From Nitrospirillum amazonense (GTDB lineage Bacteria > Pseudomonadota > Alphaproteobacteria > Azospirillales > Azospirillaceae), in assembly GCF_007828045.1 (NCBI RefSeq), contig NZ_VITN01000002.1:310001-374000 (forward strand): a DNA stretch of 64,000 nt. Direction: 5' to 3'. Under the pieces are notes generated by a model. The model worked only from the letters and a program-made list of their open reading frames with translations, had not been told where the DNA came from and did not search any database. A program made the translations under genes and the position numbers. Shown here in pieces: positions 19,521-27,934 of this stretch (within the stretch, counting starts at the first letter, position 1; each line of letters begins with the position of its first letter).

Positions 19521-19658
19521 GGACCACACTGTAGCCTGCGACCGACCCATGAGCCAGATCGATCACTCCCCCGTGCACCTTTGAATTGGCCGGGAGCGTC
19601 GGCGCCGGGCATCCTGGCGCCACATTATTGATTCCGCAGTCAAGGAAATGCCGCCGCC

Positions 19659-20117
19659 ATGCCCCTCTCCATCGCCGGGAAGGTCCAGTCCCTGGGCCTG
19701 ACCCTGCCGCAGCCCTCCAGCCCCGCCGCCAACTATGTCTCCACCACCCGGGTGGGCCCCTTGCTGTTCGTGGCGGGGCAGATCGACCCGGCGGGCGCCC
19801 AGGGACGGCTGGGGGACCAGGTGACGGTGGAGGATGGCGTGCGGGCGGCCCAGGCCGCGGCCCTGAACGTCATCGCCCACGTCGCCAAGGCGGTGGGCGA
19901 CGATCTGGCCAAGGTGCGCCAGGTGGCCAAGCTGACCGTCTTCGTCGCCAGCGCGCCGGACTTCACCCAGCAGCCGCTGGTGGCCAACGGCGCGTCGGAC
20001 CTGATGGTGGCGGTATTCGGCGAGGCCGGGCGCCACGCCCGATCCGCCGTCGGCGCCGCCGCCCTGCCGCGTGGCGCGGCGGTGGAGGTCGAAGCCATCA
20101 TCGAATTGGCGGAGTGA
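19659..20117 (+). CDS. RidA-family enamine/imine deaminase
   Basis: A 152-residue RidA/YjgF/UK114-type protein. Its parts are the N-terminal SLGLTLPQPSSPAANYV, the VGPLLFVAGQI strand, the LTVFVASAPDF block and a C-terminal GRHARSAVGAAALPRGAAVEVEAI. RidA proteins hydrolyse reactive enamines or imines released by PLP enzymes. The next gene, 4 bases downstream, is a PLP enzyme, so the two probably work as a pair. It resembles a second RidA protein at 43837-44304. Confidence 0.9.
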   Translation: MPLSIAGKVQSLGLTLPQPSSPAANYVSTTRVGPLLFVAGQIDPAGAQGRLGDQVTVEDGVRAAQAAALNVIAHVAKAVGDDLAKVRQVAKLTVFVASAPDFTQQPLVANGASDLMVAVFGEAGRHARSAVGAAALPRGAAVEVEAIIELAE

Positions 20118-20121
20118 CCCC

Positions 20122-21339
20122 ATGCCCCTCCTGACCGACGCCCTGATCGCAACGCTGCGCGCCGACACACCCGGCTGCGCGGGCCCGTGCGTGCACTTCA
20201 ACCACGCCGGCGCCAGCCTGTCCTCGCGCCAGACGCTGACGGCCATCACCGCCCACTTGGAGCTGGAGGCCCGCGTCGGCCCCATGGAGGCGGCGGTGAT
20301 GGCGGCGGACGGCGTGGCCCGGGCGCGCACGGCGGCGGCCACCGTGCTGAACGCCACACCGGAAGAAATCGCCTTCGCCACCGGCGGATCCGCCGCCTGG
20401 GGCACCGCCATCGCCAGCCTGCCGCCCTTGCGCCCCGGTGACCGCGTTCTGGTGGCCCGCCAGGAATGGGGCGGCAACCTGACCACCCTGCGCGACAAGG
20501 CCGCCCGCGCCGGCGCCGGGGTGGAGGTGATTCCCAGCCTGGAGGACGGCCGGGTGGACGCCGATGCCCTGGCCGGCCTGATCGACGACCGTGTGCGCCT
20601 GGTCAGCCTGACCTGGGGGGCGGCCAACGGCGGCCTGGTCAATGACGCGGCGGCGGTGGGCCGGGTGGCGCGGGCCGCCGGCATCCCCTATGTCATCGAC
20701 GCCGCCCAGGTGGTGGGCCAGATCCCGGTGGATGTGAAGGCGCTGGGCTGCGACATGCTGAAGGCGCCGGGGCGCAAGCATCTGCGCGGCCCGCGCGGGA
20801 CCGCCCTGCTTTATGTCCGCCGCGAGTTCCTGGACAAGGTGACGCCCGCCTGGCTGGACGTGCAATCCTCGCCCTGGGCCGATCATTTGGGGGCCGATCA
20901 CGGCCCGGTGTCGCCCCGCGACGACGCCCGCCGGCTGGAATCGTCGGAGGCCTCGGTGGCCCTGCTGCTGGGCCTGGGCAACGCCTTGGAGCAAGCCCTG
21001 GCACTGGGCATCGACCACATCCGCGCCCGCATCCATCACCTGGCCCAGGGCCTGCGCGCGCGCCTGGATGCCCTTCCCGGCGTCACCGTGCGCGACATCG
21101 GCGATCCCGAAACCCGCAGCGGCCTGGTGTCCTTCACGGTGGAGGGGTTGGCGGGCTCGGCCGTGCGCGCCCGGCTGGCGGACCAGGGACTGACCCTGGG
21201 CGCCAACGGTGTGCCCTACACCCCACTGGACATGACGGCGCGCGGCCTGACGGAAATCGCCCGTGCCTCCCTCAGCTATCTGACCACGGAAGCGGAACTG
21301 GACCGCCTGGCGGAAGCGGTGGCCGCGCTGCGCATCTAG
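20122..21339 (+). CDS. class V aminotransferase-fold PLP enzyme
   Basis: A 405-residue protein starting MPLLTDALIATLRAD. It carries the class V (CsdA/NifS-like) fold: HFNHAGASLSS, ATGGSAAWG, SLTWGAANGGLVND, VIDAAQVVGQIPVDVKALGCD and the PLP lysine region GRKHLRGPRGTALLYV. Family members include cysteine desulfurases, kynureninases, isopenicillin N epimerase and ergothioneine C-S lyase. I cannot tell which reaction this one performs. It is tightly coupled to the RidA gene, and its stop codon overlaps the stop of the convergent SDR gene by 3-4 bases. Confidence 0.85.
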   Translation: MPLLTDALIATLRADTPGCAGPCVHFNHAGASLSSRQTLTAITAHLELEARVGPMEAAVMAADGVARARTAAATVLNATPEEIAFATGGSAAWGTAIASLPPLRPGDRVLVARQEWGGNLTTLRDKAARAGAGVEVIPSLEDGRVDADALAGLIDDRVRLVSLTWGAANGGLVNDAAAVGRVARAAGIPYVIDAAQVVGQIPVDVKALGCDMLKAPGRKHLRGPRGTALLYVRREFLDKVTPAWLDVQSSPWADHLGADHGPVSPRDDARRLESSEASVALLLGLGNALEQALALGIDHIRARIHHLAQGLRARLDALPGVTVRDIGDPETRSGLVSFTVEGLAGSAVRARLADQGLTLGANGVPYTPLDMTARGLTEIARASLSYLTTEAELDRLAEAVAALRI

Positions 21340-22112
21340 GCTTTGCGCGGCGCCTGGGCCAGCAGGGCGTCGGTCAGCCCCGGGGGCAGGACGCCCAACA
21401 GCCACGACACGGCATAGGTGGGCCAAGGGAAGGCGATGCGCGCCCGGTTGGCGGCGAGCCCCGCCACCACGATGCGCGCGGCCTTCTCCGCGTCCATGAG
21501 AAAGGGCATGGGGAAGCTGTTCACCGCCGTCATGCGGCTGCGCACGAAGCCGGGGCAGATGACGTTGACCTGCACCCCCTTGCCCATCAGCTCGCCGCGT
21601 AGCCCCTCGCCATAGGACCGCACCGCCGCCTTGGAGGCGCAGTAGGCGGGCGCCCCCGGCATGCCGCGAAAGGCGGCCAGCGAGGACATCAGCGCCAGCT
21701 GCCCCCGCTTGCGCGTCACCATGCGCGGGATCAGCGGATGGATGGTGTTCAGCACGCCCTCGATGTTCACGGCCAGGATGCGGCGGGCCTGCTCCTCCGT
21801 CTCGCCCGAGGTGGCGGCATCCCCGCCCCCGGTGCCGCCGGAGATGCCGGCGTTGGCGATGGCGAGGTCGATGGGCACGCCGTTGTCGGCGGCGATGATC
21901 CAGTCGGCCAGGGCCTGGCGGTCCAGCACGTCCAGCGCCGCCGCCGTCACCCGGGCGCCCTTGGCGCGCGCGGCCCCGGCCACCGCCTCCAGCCGCGCCG
22001 AATCGCGGCCGGTCAGCCACAGCTGGCGGCCCCCCGTCGCATAGGCCAGGGCCAAGGCCTCGCCTATGCCGCTGGACGCGCCGGTGATCAGAATGCTGTT
22101 CGGCGACTGCAC
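21336..22112 (-). CDS. short-chain dehydrogenase/reductase
   Basis: A 258-residue classical SDR. It has the nucleotide site ITGASSGIGEALALAYA at the N-terminus, the NAGIS motif, a catalytic serine in LMSSLAAF and the YCASK motif. A hydrophobic C-terminal stretch (FPWPTYAVSWLLGVLPP) may touch the membrane, as in the SDRs close to YqjQ/SadH. The substrate is unknown. It is convergent with the PLP enzyme and divergent from yicC. Confidence 0.87.
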   Translation of the reverse strand: MQSPNSILITGASSGIGEALALAYATGGRQLWLTGRDSARLEAVAGAARAKGARVTAAALDVLDRQALADWIIAADNGVPIDLAIANAGISGGTGGGDAATSGETEEQARRILAVNIEGVLNTIHPLIPRMVTRKRGQLALMSSLAAFRGMPGAPAYCASKAAVRSYGEGLRGELMGKGVQVNVICPGFVRSRMTAVNSFPMPFLMDAEKAARIVVAGLAANRARIAFPWPTYAVSWLLGVLPPGLTDALLAQAPRKA

Positions 22113-22335
22113 CGCCCGTCCCCCTCTGTCATCCCCATGGTGAAGCCCGCGTCGTCAATGGGGCCACGCACTTACCGCAACGGGCCCACCCCCGGGCCTT
22201 GCTTGTTTGTCGCCGCCGCCACGGGCTATAACCCTAGCCTCAAGACGATGCAGCATGTCTCGCCGCCGGTCCAGCCGGCAGCGCGGCGGAGGTTGCGTCC
22301 CTGTCGCCCTCCTCCTTTCCTTGGGGACCCGCCCT

Positions 22336-23232
22336 TTGAGCAAGACCTCCCCCCTCGCCAGCATGACCGGCTTCGCCCGCGCGGAAGGGGCCGCCGGCGC
22401 CACCTCGTGGATCGTCGAGGTGAAAAGCGTCAACGGCCGCGCGCTGGACCTGCGCACCCGCCAGCCCTCCGGCTTCGATGCCATCGAGGCCCTGGCCCGC
22501 GCGGAGGTGAACCGGCTGATCCGTCGCGGGAACGTCACCCTGAACCTGACCGTCAACCGCACCGCCACCACCGCGCCGCTGCGCCTGAATCGGGAGTTGC
22601 TGGCCCAGGTGCTGGAGCTGGCGCGGGAGATCGAGGGGGCCGGCGCCGCCCCGCCCCACCTCGACGCCCTGCTGTCCGTGCGCGGCGTGATCGACACGGG
22701 CGAGGAGACGGAGCAGCCGGAGGACAGGGCCGAGCTGGAGGCCGCCATCGGTAAGACCGTGACCCAGGCCATCCTGGCCCTGGCCGCCGCCCGCGCCGCC
22801 GAGGGTGCCCGACTGCACGCGGTCCTGACCGGCCACCTGGATGAGATCGCCACCCTGACCGAGGCCGCCGCCAACACCGCCACCCTGCAGCCCGCCGCCC
22901 TGCGCGACAAGCTGAAGACCCAGGTGCAGGCCCTGCTGGAGGCGGTGCCGGCCCTGCCGGAAGAGCGCCTGGCCCAGGAGGCCGCCCTGCTGATCGCCAA
23001 GGCCGACGTGCGGGAGGAGCTGGACCGGCTGCGCGCCCACATCGCCCAGGCCCGCGACATGCTGGCCGAGGGGGCCGCCGTGGGCCGCCGCCTGGACTTC
23101 CTCTGCCAGGAGTTCAACCGCGAGGCCAACACCCTCTGTTCCAAGTCCGCCGACGTGGAACTGACCCGCATCGGCCTGTCGCTGAAGGCCACGATCGAGC
23201 AGTTCCGCGAACAGGTCCAGAATATCGAATGA
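22336..23232 (+). CDS. yicC: YicC-family endoribonuclease
   Basis: About 298 residues. The conserved family start is SMTGFARAEG, followed by VEVKSVNGRALDLRTRQPSG. The C-terminus ends DFLCQEFNREANTLCSKSAD and LSLKATIEQFREQVQNIE. YicC proteins are reported to be endoribonucleases. I place the start at the TTG at 22336, which follows GGGGA, because relatives have a few residues before SMTGFAR; the ATG at 22363 is the alternative. The gene overlaps gmk by 4 bases (ATGA), the usual yicC-gmk coupling. Confidence 0.92.
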   Translation: MSKTSPLASMTGFARAEGAAGATSWIVEVKSVNGRALDLRTRQPSGFDAIEALARAEVNRLIRRGNVTLNLTVNRTATTAPLRLNRELLAQVLELAREIEGAGAAPPHLDALLSVRGVIDTGEETEQPEDRAELEAAIGKTVTQAILALAAARAAEGARLHAVLTGHLDEIATLTEAAANTATLQPAALRDKLKTQVQALLEAVPALPEERLAQEAALLIAKADVREELDRLRAHIAQARDMLAEGAAVGRRLDFLCQEFNREANTLCSKSADVELTRIGLSLKATIEQFREQVQNIE

Positions 23233-23906
23233 GCACGCCCCAGATGACCGCCGACACCCCGTCCCCCGCCCTGCCCCCCTACATGCACCGCCGCGGCCTG
23301 ATGCTGGTGCTGTCCTCGCCCTCCGGCGCCGGCAAGACCACCATCGCCCGCCGCCTGCTGGAGCAGGACCAGGAGCTGACCATGTCGGTCTCCGCCACCA
23401 CCCGCGCCAAGCGGCCGGGCGAGGTGGCGGGCGTGGACTATCACTTCACCAGCCTCACCGAGTTCGACCTGATGGTGAACCAGGGCAAGCTGCTGGAATA
23501 CGCCAAGGTCTTCGACAACTACTACGGCACCCCGCGCGAGCCGGTGGAGCAGGCGCTGGCCAGCGGCCGCGACGTGCTGTTCGACATCGACTGGCAGGGC
23601 ACGCAGCAGCTGAAGGAAAAGGCCCGCGACGACCTGGTCAGCATCTTCATCCTGCCGCCGTCCGCCCGCGAACTGGAACGCCGCCTGACCAGCCGCGCCC
23701 AGGACAGCCAGGCGGAGATCGCCAAGCGCATGAGCAAGGCGGCCAACGAGATGAGCCACTGGGCCGAGTACGACTACGTCATCATCAACAACGACGTGGA
23801 CAGCTCCGTCGCCAAGGCCCACGCCATCCTGACCGCCGAGCGCCTGGTGCGCCGCCGCCAAGTGGGCCTGTCGGAGTTCGTGAAGGGCCTGCAGGCGGGG
23901 GTTTAA
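23229..23906 (+). CDS. gmk: guanylate kinase
   Basis: A 225-residue kinase. The P-loop is LSSPSGAGKTT, followed by SVSATTRAKRPGEVAGVDYHF for GMP binding, YYGTPREPVEQAL and VLFDIDWQGTQQL. It phosphorylates GMP to GDP. A ~20-residue N-terminal tail before the kinase core is slightly longer than usual. Translation is coupled to yicC by a 4-base overlap. The stop is only 6 bases from the stop of the convergent radical SAM gene, with no visible terminator between them. Confidence 0.97.
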   Translation: MSTPQMTADTPSPALPPYMHRRGLMLVLSSPSGAGKTTIARRLLEQDQELTMSVSATTRAKRPGEVAGVDYHFTSLTEFDLMVNQGKLLEYAKVFDNYYGTPREPVEQALASGRDVLFDIDWQGTQQLKEKARDDLVSIFILPPSARELERRLTSRAQDSQAEIAKRMSKAANEMSHWAEYDYVIINNDVDSSVAKAHAILTAERLVRRRQVGLSEFVKGLQAGV

Positions 23907-23912
23907 GCCCGC

Positions 23913-25412
23913 CTACTCCGCCGCCGGCGCCTCCTGCCGCATCCCCGCCAGGAAGCGCTTGGCCTGTTCGATCAGGGCGCGGCGGCGGGCGGTGTCCTCC
24001 GCGTGGCGGGCGGCTTCCGCCGCCACGTCTGAGCCGCAGTGGGGGCAGGTTTCCTCGTGCGGCCAGATGTACTGGTCGCAGCCCCGGCAAACCTCCAGCT
24101 TCGGTGGCGTGGTGCCGCCGCCGGCCGCGCGTTCGCGGGGATGGATGTGCACCTGGGCCGGGTCGCGCGGCGGCAGGGACGGCGCATCCGCCACGCCGGG
24201 AATGGCCTCCGTGATCAGGGCGAATTCACCGATGGCGAAGCTTTCCGGCGGCGCCTCCTTCACCTTCACCACCCGCTCGCGCAGGCCGTGCTTGGCCAGA
24301 TCCAGCACGCGGTGATGGCAGTAGGGGTTGTTGCCCCGCCGGCCCAACAGCGATTCCGAGGTCCAGGTGCAGCCGGCGCGGCAGGCGTCGGCGTAATAGC
24401 AGGTACGGCAATAGCCCCACATCTCATCCACCGAACGCAGGCGGCCGAAGCTGATGCGCTCGGTATGGCGCCAGATGTCCTCCACCGTCATGTCGCGGAC
24501 ATGGCCGGCGGAATAGAGCGAGGTGGCCAGCGAGGGGCAGCCCTTAATGGTGCCATCGGCCTCGATGCCGATGGTGGTCTGGCCCGCGGCGCAGCCGGTC
24601 CAGTGCATGCTCTCGTCACCATAGCCGCGCCACATCCGCTCATACGGGCCGAAATAGCCGATGTTGTTGCCCACGATCATCAGCAGGCCCCGCTCCACCC
24701 CCTCCTGGTACAGGCGGGCCAGCAGGGGCATGACGTCGATCAGCTGATAGGGCTGCAGCAGCAGGTTGGGGTTGTCGACGGCGTTGCCCATGGCCACGGT
24801 CAACTGGATCTGCCAATGGGTGGCGCCGGCGGCGATGATGCGGTCCATCAACACGGGCAGATGGGCCGGCGTCTCCGGCCCGATCTGGGTGTTGACCGAG
24901 ACATCCAGCCCGCGCGCCTTGGCCCGGCGCAACGCGCCGATGGCCTGGTCGTAGGAGCCGGGAACGCCGCGCACCCGGTCGTGCAGGTCCGGCAGGCCGT
25001 CGATGGAGACGCCCAGCCCCTGCAGGCCGGCCGCCACCGCCTGGTCCAGGCGGGCGTCGGTCAGGTTGCGGGCGCCGGTCTGGATGGCGGTGCGCATGCC
25101 GTGGTCGCGGCAGCGGCGCACGATGTCGATCCAGTCGCGGCGCAGGTAGGCTTCGCCGCCGATCAGGGTCATTTCCCGCGTGCCCAACGCCGCCAGCTGG
25201 TCCACCAGGTCCAGCGCCTCCGCCGTCGTCAGCTCATCGGCACGCGGCCGGCCAGCGCGGGAACCGCAATGCTGGCACTTCAGGTTGCAGGCCAGCGTGA
25301 TCTCCCACACCACATGCACCGGCACCAGGTTGTGGTGGTCCTCCATCCGGCGGAAGCGGACGGGCGCCTCTTGCCTAACGGCGGGCGGCGGGGCGGACGC
25401 GCTGGTGTCCAT
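23913..25412 (-). CDS. radical SAM/SPASM maturase of the Y-X10-GDL peptide type
   Basis: About 499 residues from the ATG at 25412, which has an AAGGAA ribosome site. A start at 25481, two bases after the last peptide gene, is also open. The radical SAM cluster motif is CNLKCQHC in VVWEITLACNLKCQHCGSRAG. A SPASM-type region follows with CAAGQTTIGIEADGTIKGCPSL and CRTCYYADACRAGC. The C-terminus adds a separate zinc ribbon, CRGCDQ...CPHCGSD. Such proteins bind extra iron-sulfur clusters and modify ribosomally made peptides. Three small peptides with the Y-X10-GDL pattern lie directly upstream on the same strand, so they are the presumed substrates. The chemistry is unknown. Confidence 0.9.
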   Translation of the reverse strand: MDTSASAPPPAVRQEAPVRFRRMEDHHNLVPVHVVWEITLACNLKCQHCGSRAGRPRADELTTAEALDLVDQLAALGTREMTLIGGEAYLRRDWIDIVRRCRDHGMRTAIQTGARNLTDARLDQAVAAGLQGLGVSIDGLPDLHDRVRGVPGSYDQAIGALRRAKARGLDVSVNTQIGPETPAHLPVLMDRIIAAGATHWQIQLTVAMGNAVDNPNLLLQPYQLIDVMPLLARLYQEGVERGLLMIVGNNIGYFGPYERMWRGYGDESMHWTGCAAGQTTIGIEADGTIKGCPSLATSLYSAGHVRDMTVEDIWRHTERISFGRLRSVDEMWGYCRTCYYADACRAGCTWTSESLLGRRGNNPYCHHRVLDLAKHGLRERVVKVKEAPPESFAIGEFALITEAIPGVADAPSLPPRDPAQVHIHPRERAAGGGTTPPKLEVCRGCDQYIWPHEETCPHCGSDVAAEAARHAEDTARRRALIEQAKRFLAGMRQEAPAAE

Positions 25413-25483
25413 GGGGCGGGTTCCTTGGGAAATAGGCGGGAAAGCGGCCGGCACCCCGGGGGCGCCGGCTGGCCGGGTCATGT

Positions 25484-25666
25484 TCAGGGCTTGCGCGCCT
25501 CGGCCTTGGCGATCTCCAGCTTCAGGTGCGTCAGCAAGGTGGGGACGTCCCCGTACTGCTGCACATGCGCCTCGGCCTCGGCGGCCAATTTCTTCAGTTC
25601 CGCCAGGTCGCCCTTGGCGATGGCGTCGGTGATGGCGACGCCGTACAGGGTGTGAACGGATGACAT
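25484..25666 (-). CDS. Y-X10-GDL family small peptide (DUF1843-like), copy 1
   Basis: A 60-residue peptide, MSSVHTLYGVAITDAIAKGDL at the start. The tyrosine at 8 is followed by exactly ten residues and then GDL, the pattern named for this family. The rest is a helical charged stretch with QQYGDVPTLLTHLK and a lysine/alanine-rich tail. A strong GGGAGG ribosome site precedes the ATG. It is the last of three paralogues and ends 2-3 bases before the longest possible start of the radical SAM gene. Likely a precursor or substrate of that enzyme; no leader/core boundary such as Gly-Gly is visible. Confidence 0.88.
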   Translation of the reverse strand: MSSVHTLYGVAITDAIAKGDLAELKKLAAEAEAHVQQYGDVPTLLTHLKLEIAKAEARKP

Positions 25667-25694
25667 GGTTTTCCTCCCGGGTTAGGGCTGGGGA

Positions 25695-25874
25695 TCAGGG
25701 CTTGCCGGCTTCGGCCTTGGCGATTTCGACCTTCAGCAATTGCAGCACGGTGGCCACGTCGCCGTATTCCTGCAGATGCTTCTCGGCCTGGGCGTGCAAG
25801 TTCTTCAGTTCCGCCACATCGCCCTTGGCGATGGCCTGGGTGGCGGCGACGGCATAAAGGGGGATGTGACCCAT
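25695..25874 (-). CDS. Y-X10-GDV variant small peptide, copy 2
   Basis: A 59-residue peptide just under common ORF cutoffs. It begins MGHIPLYAVAATQAIAKGDV, so the tyrosine at 7 and the ten-residue spacing are kept, but the motif ends GDV instead of GDL. It shares the downstream QEYGDV motif and the LLKVEIAKAEAGKP tail with its neighbours. A GAGGGA ribosome site lies about 9 bases before the ATG. It sits 28 bases upstream of copy 1 in the same direction. It is the most divergent of the three. Confidence 0.85.
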   Translation of the reverse strand: MGHIPLYAVAATQAIAKGDVAELKNLHAQAEKHLQEYGDVATVLQLLKVEIAKAEAGKP

Positions 25875-25933
25875 AATATATCCCTCATAAGTTGTAGTTG
25901 CGGATGTGGAAAGGCCCCGTCCCGGCTTCGGGA

Positions 25934-26116
25934 TCAGGGCGTCTTGCCGGCCTCAAGCTTGGCGATGGCCGCCTTCAGGTGCGTCAGCAGCGTCGGGATG
26001 TCGCCATAGCGCTGAACATGGTCCTCGGCCAGGGCCTTGGCCCGCTTCATTTCCTCCAGGTCGCCGCTCGCAATGGCCTGGGTGATGGCGACGCCATAGG
26101 GCTGAATGATCGTCAT
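25934..26116 (-). CDS. Y-X10-GDL family small peptide, copy 3 (first in the operon)
   Basis: A 60-residue peptide from the ATG at 26116, with GGGGAAG upstream. It starts MTIIQPYGVAITQAIASGDL, giving tyrosine 7, ten residues, then GDL. It continues with QRYGDIPTLLTHLK and ends KLEAGKTP. The frame is open to 26311, but that upstream part has no family similarity. It is the promoter-proximal gene of the three-peptide/radical SAM operon and lies 59 bases upstream of copy 2. Confidence 0.88.
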   Translation of the reverse strand: MTIIQPYGVAITQAIASGDLEEMKRAKALAEDHVQRYGDIPTLLTHLKAAIAKLEAGKTP

Positions 26117-26384
26117 TGTCTTCCCCAAATGTTTTGAAGAGGGTCGCGGAAGGCGCGCGGCTGCAACCGCCCCGCCCGGGGGGCGGGGGCCTGACATCAT
26201 GGAATGATCAAAAACAGGACGGTCCCTGCGGACCGGGGGGCGGGTCCAACGGATCGGCGCCGCCTCCCGAGCGGCAGGGTGGTCAGGCCACGGCTTCTTT
26301 GTATCGGCCAAACTTTTTTGGCCCCGGCCGCCCGGAGAGTCAACTTAAATGATTGCAATATACTGTTAATACAACCATTAGGAA

Positions 26385-27824
26385 CTATTCCCGTCCCGGC
26401 CGCCAGATGGCGCCGCTGAGGGTGGCGGCAACACACAGCGCGGCAGAGGCCAGGGAGGCCGCAGCCACCAGGCCGAACAAAACGTCGAGGCCGGCGCCCA
26501 GGCCCACCGCCAACCACCCCAGCCCCGCCGCGACAATCAGGCGCACGGTGCCGGCCAGGAAGGCCCACAGCGGCCGGCCACCGCCCTGGGAGGCGAAGCC
26601 CAGGATGAAGGTCAGGCCCACGGCGCCATAGACCGGCCCCACCGTGCGCAGGTAATGGGCGCCATGGGCCAGCACGGCGGGGTCATGGCTGAACAGGTCG
26701 ACCCAGGCGGACGGCCACAGCGCCACACCCAGACCGATCGCCTCCGTCACCGCCGCCCCCATCAGGGCGCCGATCCAGGCGGCGCGGCGTGCCCGGGCCT
26801 GGTTGCCCGCCCCCATGGCGGTCCCCACCAGGGTCAACACCGCCGTGCCCAGGCCGAACAGCAGCGGGATCAGCAGATAGTCAAGGCGGGAGCCCATGCC
26901 GAAGCCGGCCAGCGCCGCGGTGCCGAAGCGGCCCACGGCGCCGGTCACCAGAAGGGTGATCAGGTTCAGCTGCAGGGCGCTGAGGGCCGAGACGACGCCC
27001 ACGCCCAGGATGTCGCGGAACAGCCGCCCCTCCAGCGGCACCCGGCGTAGGGTCAGGCCCGAGCGGCCGCGCGCCATGTAGGCCAGCAGCACGACCGCCG
27101 CCACGGTGTAATAGCCGCTGACCGCCATGCCGGCGCCGGCGACACCAAAGCCGTGGACGCTGAAACCGTGGACGGGCCCGATGCCGAAGATGAGAAAGGG
27201 CGACAGCGGAATCATGACCGCCGCCCCCACCAGGGTGACCAGCGCCGGCACCCGCACATTGCCGATGCCGCGCAACACGGCCGACATCAGGTTGATGATC
27301 CAAACCGGCACCGCGCCCGCGAACAGCCAGCCGGAATAGGATAGCGCCGCCGCCAGCGCCCCGTCGGTGCCGCCCAACAGGCGGTAGAGCGCCGGCCCGC
27401 CCAGCCGCAAAGCCAGGGTGAAGACCAGGCCAAAGGCGACAGCCAGGACCAGGGCGTGGAGCACCAGGGCGTTGGCGTCACGCACCCGCCCCGCCCCCAT
27501 GGCGCGCGACACCGCCGCCGCGACGCCACCGCCGATGCCGCCCGCCGCGACCATGGTCATCAGCATGGACACCGGCAGGACCAGGGCCGCCCCCACCAGT
27601 GCATCCGTGCCCAGGGCGCTGACATAATACGTCTCCGCCACGCCGACGGCTGTCTGGATGAGCAGCACCACGATGGTGGGCAGGGCCAGGCGCAGCATGG
27701 TGGGCACGATGGGCCCGTGCAGCAGGGCATGCCGGGCGGGCGGCACCGGCTTGGGCTCCACCCGGGCGCCTTCCCCGGCCCCGGATAAGGTCTCCGCCGG
27801 CGTCGTGCCGATGTCGGTGGTCAT
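26385..27824 (-). CDS. MATE-family multidrug efflux transporter
   Basis: About 479 residues with twelve hydrophobic segments. The MATE pattern is clear: PTMLRLALPTIVVLLIQTAVGVAETYYVSALGTDALVGAALVLP in the first helices and a repeat in the second half (GRFGTAALAGFGMGSRLDYLLIPLLFGLGTAVLTLVGTAMGAGN). MATE proteins export cationic drugs or metabolites using sodium or protons. The ATG at 27824 is preferred; 27839 and 27875 are in frame. It is divergent from a marR gene with a shared palindromic control region, so it is presumably repressed by that MarR. Confidence 0.92.
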   Translation of the reverse strand: MTTDIGTTPAETLSGAGEGARVEPKPVPPARHALLHGPIVPTMLRLALPTIVVLLIQTAVGVAETYYVSALGTDALVGAALVLPVSMLMTMVAAGGIGGGVAAAVSRAMGAGRVRDANALVLHALVLAVAFGLVFTLALRLGGPALYRLLGGTDGALAAALSYSGWLFAGAVPVWIINLMSAVLRGIGNVRVPALVTLVGAAVMIPLSPFLIFGIGPVHGFSVHGFGVAGAGMAVSGYYTVAAVVLLAYMARGRSGLTLRRVPLEGRLFRDILGVGVVSALSALQLNLITLLVTGAVGRFGTAALAGFGMGSRLDYLLIPLLFGLGTAVLTLVGTAMGAGNQARARRAAWIGALMGAAVTEAIGLGVALWPSAWVDLFSHDPAVLAHGAHYLRTVGPVYGAVGLTFILGFASQGGGRPLWAFLAGTVRLIVAAGLGWLAVGLGAGLDVLFGLVAAASLASAALCVAATLSGAIWRPGRE

Positions 27825-27845
27825 CGTTCTCGTCCCCATCTGAAA

Positions 27846-27887
27846 ATAGGAGAATATACTCTCATATAGGCGCATATACTCCTATAT
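27846..27887. promoter_or_regulatory. twin palindromic MarR-type operator
   Basis: Two overlapping imperfect palindromes occupy the AT-rich gap between the divergent MATE and marR genes. Site 1 is 27846-27867 (ATAGGAG...CTCATAT) and site 2 is 27864-27887 (ATATAGG...CCTATAT). Both share AATATACTC/CATATACTC cores. The placement fits a MarR dimer controlling both promoters. Confidence 0.6.
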
Positions 27888-27934
27888 GGCGCGGTGCGCC
27901 AGCGCCTGATAGAACGGGCCGGAAGGAGAGCAGG

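Noticed and set aside
20098..22020. 640-residue minus-strand frame across the PLP enzyme and SDR region
   Set aside because: It runs out of frame through the SDR gene and antisense to the PLP enzyme; no domain is recognisable.
26306..26323. GGCCAAA/TTTGGCC hairpin upstream of the peptide operon
   Set aside because: A 7-bp stem with no T-run on either strand; not enough to call a terminator or operator.
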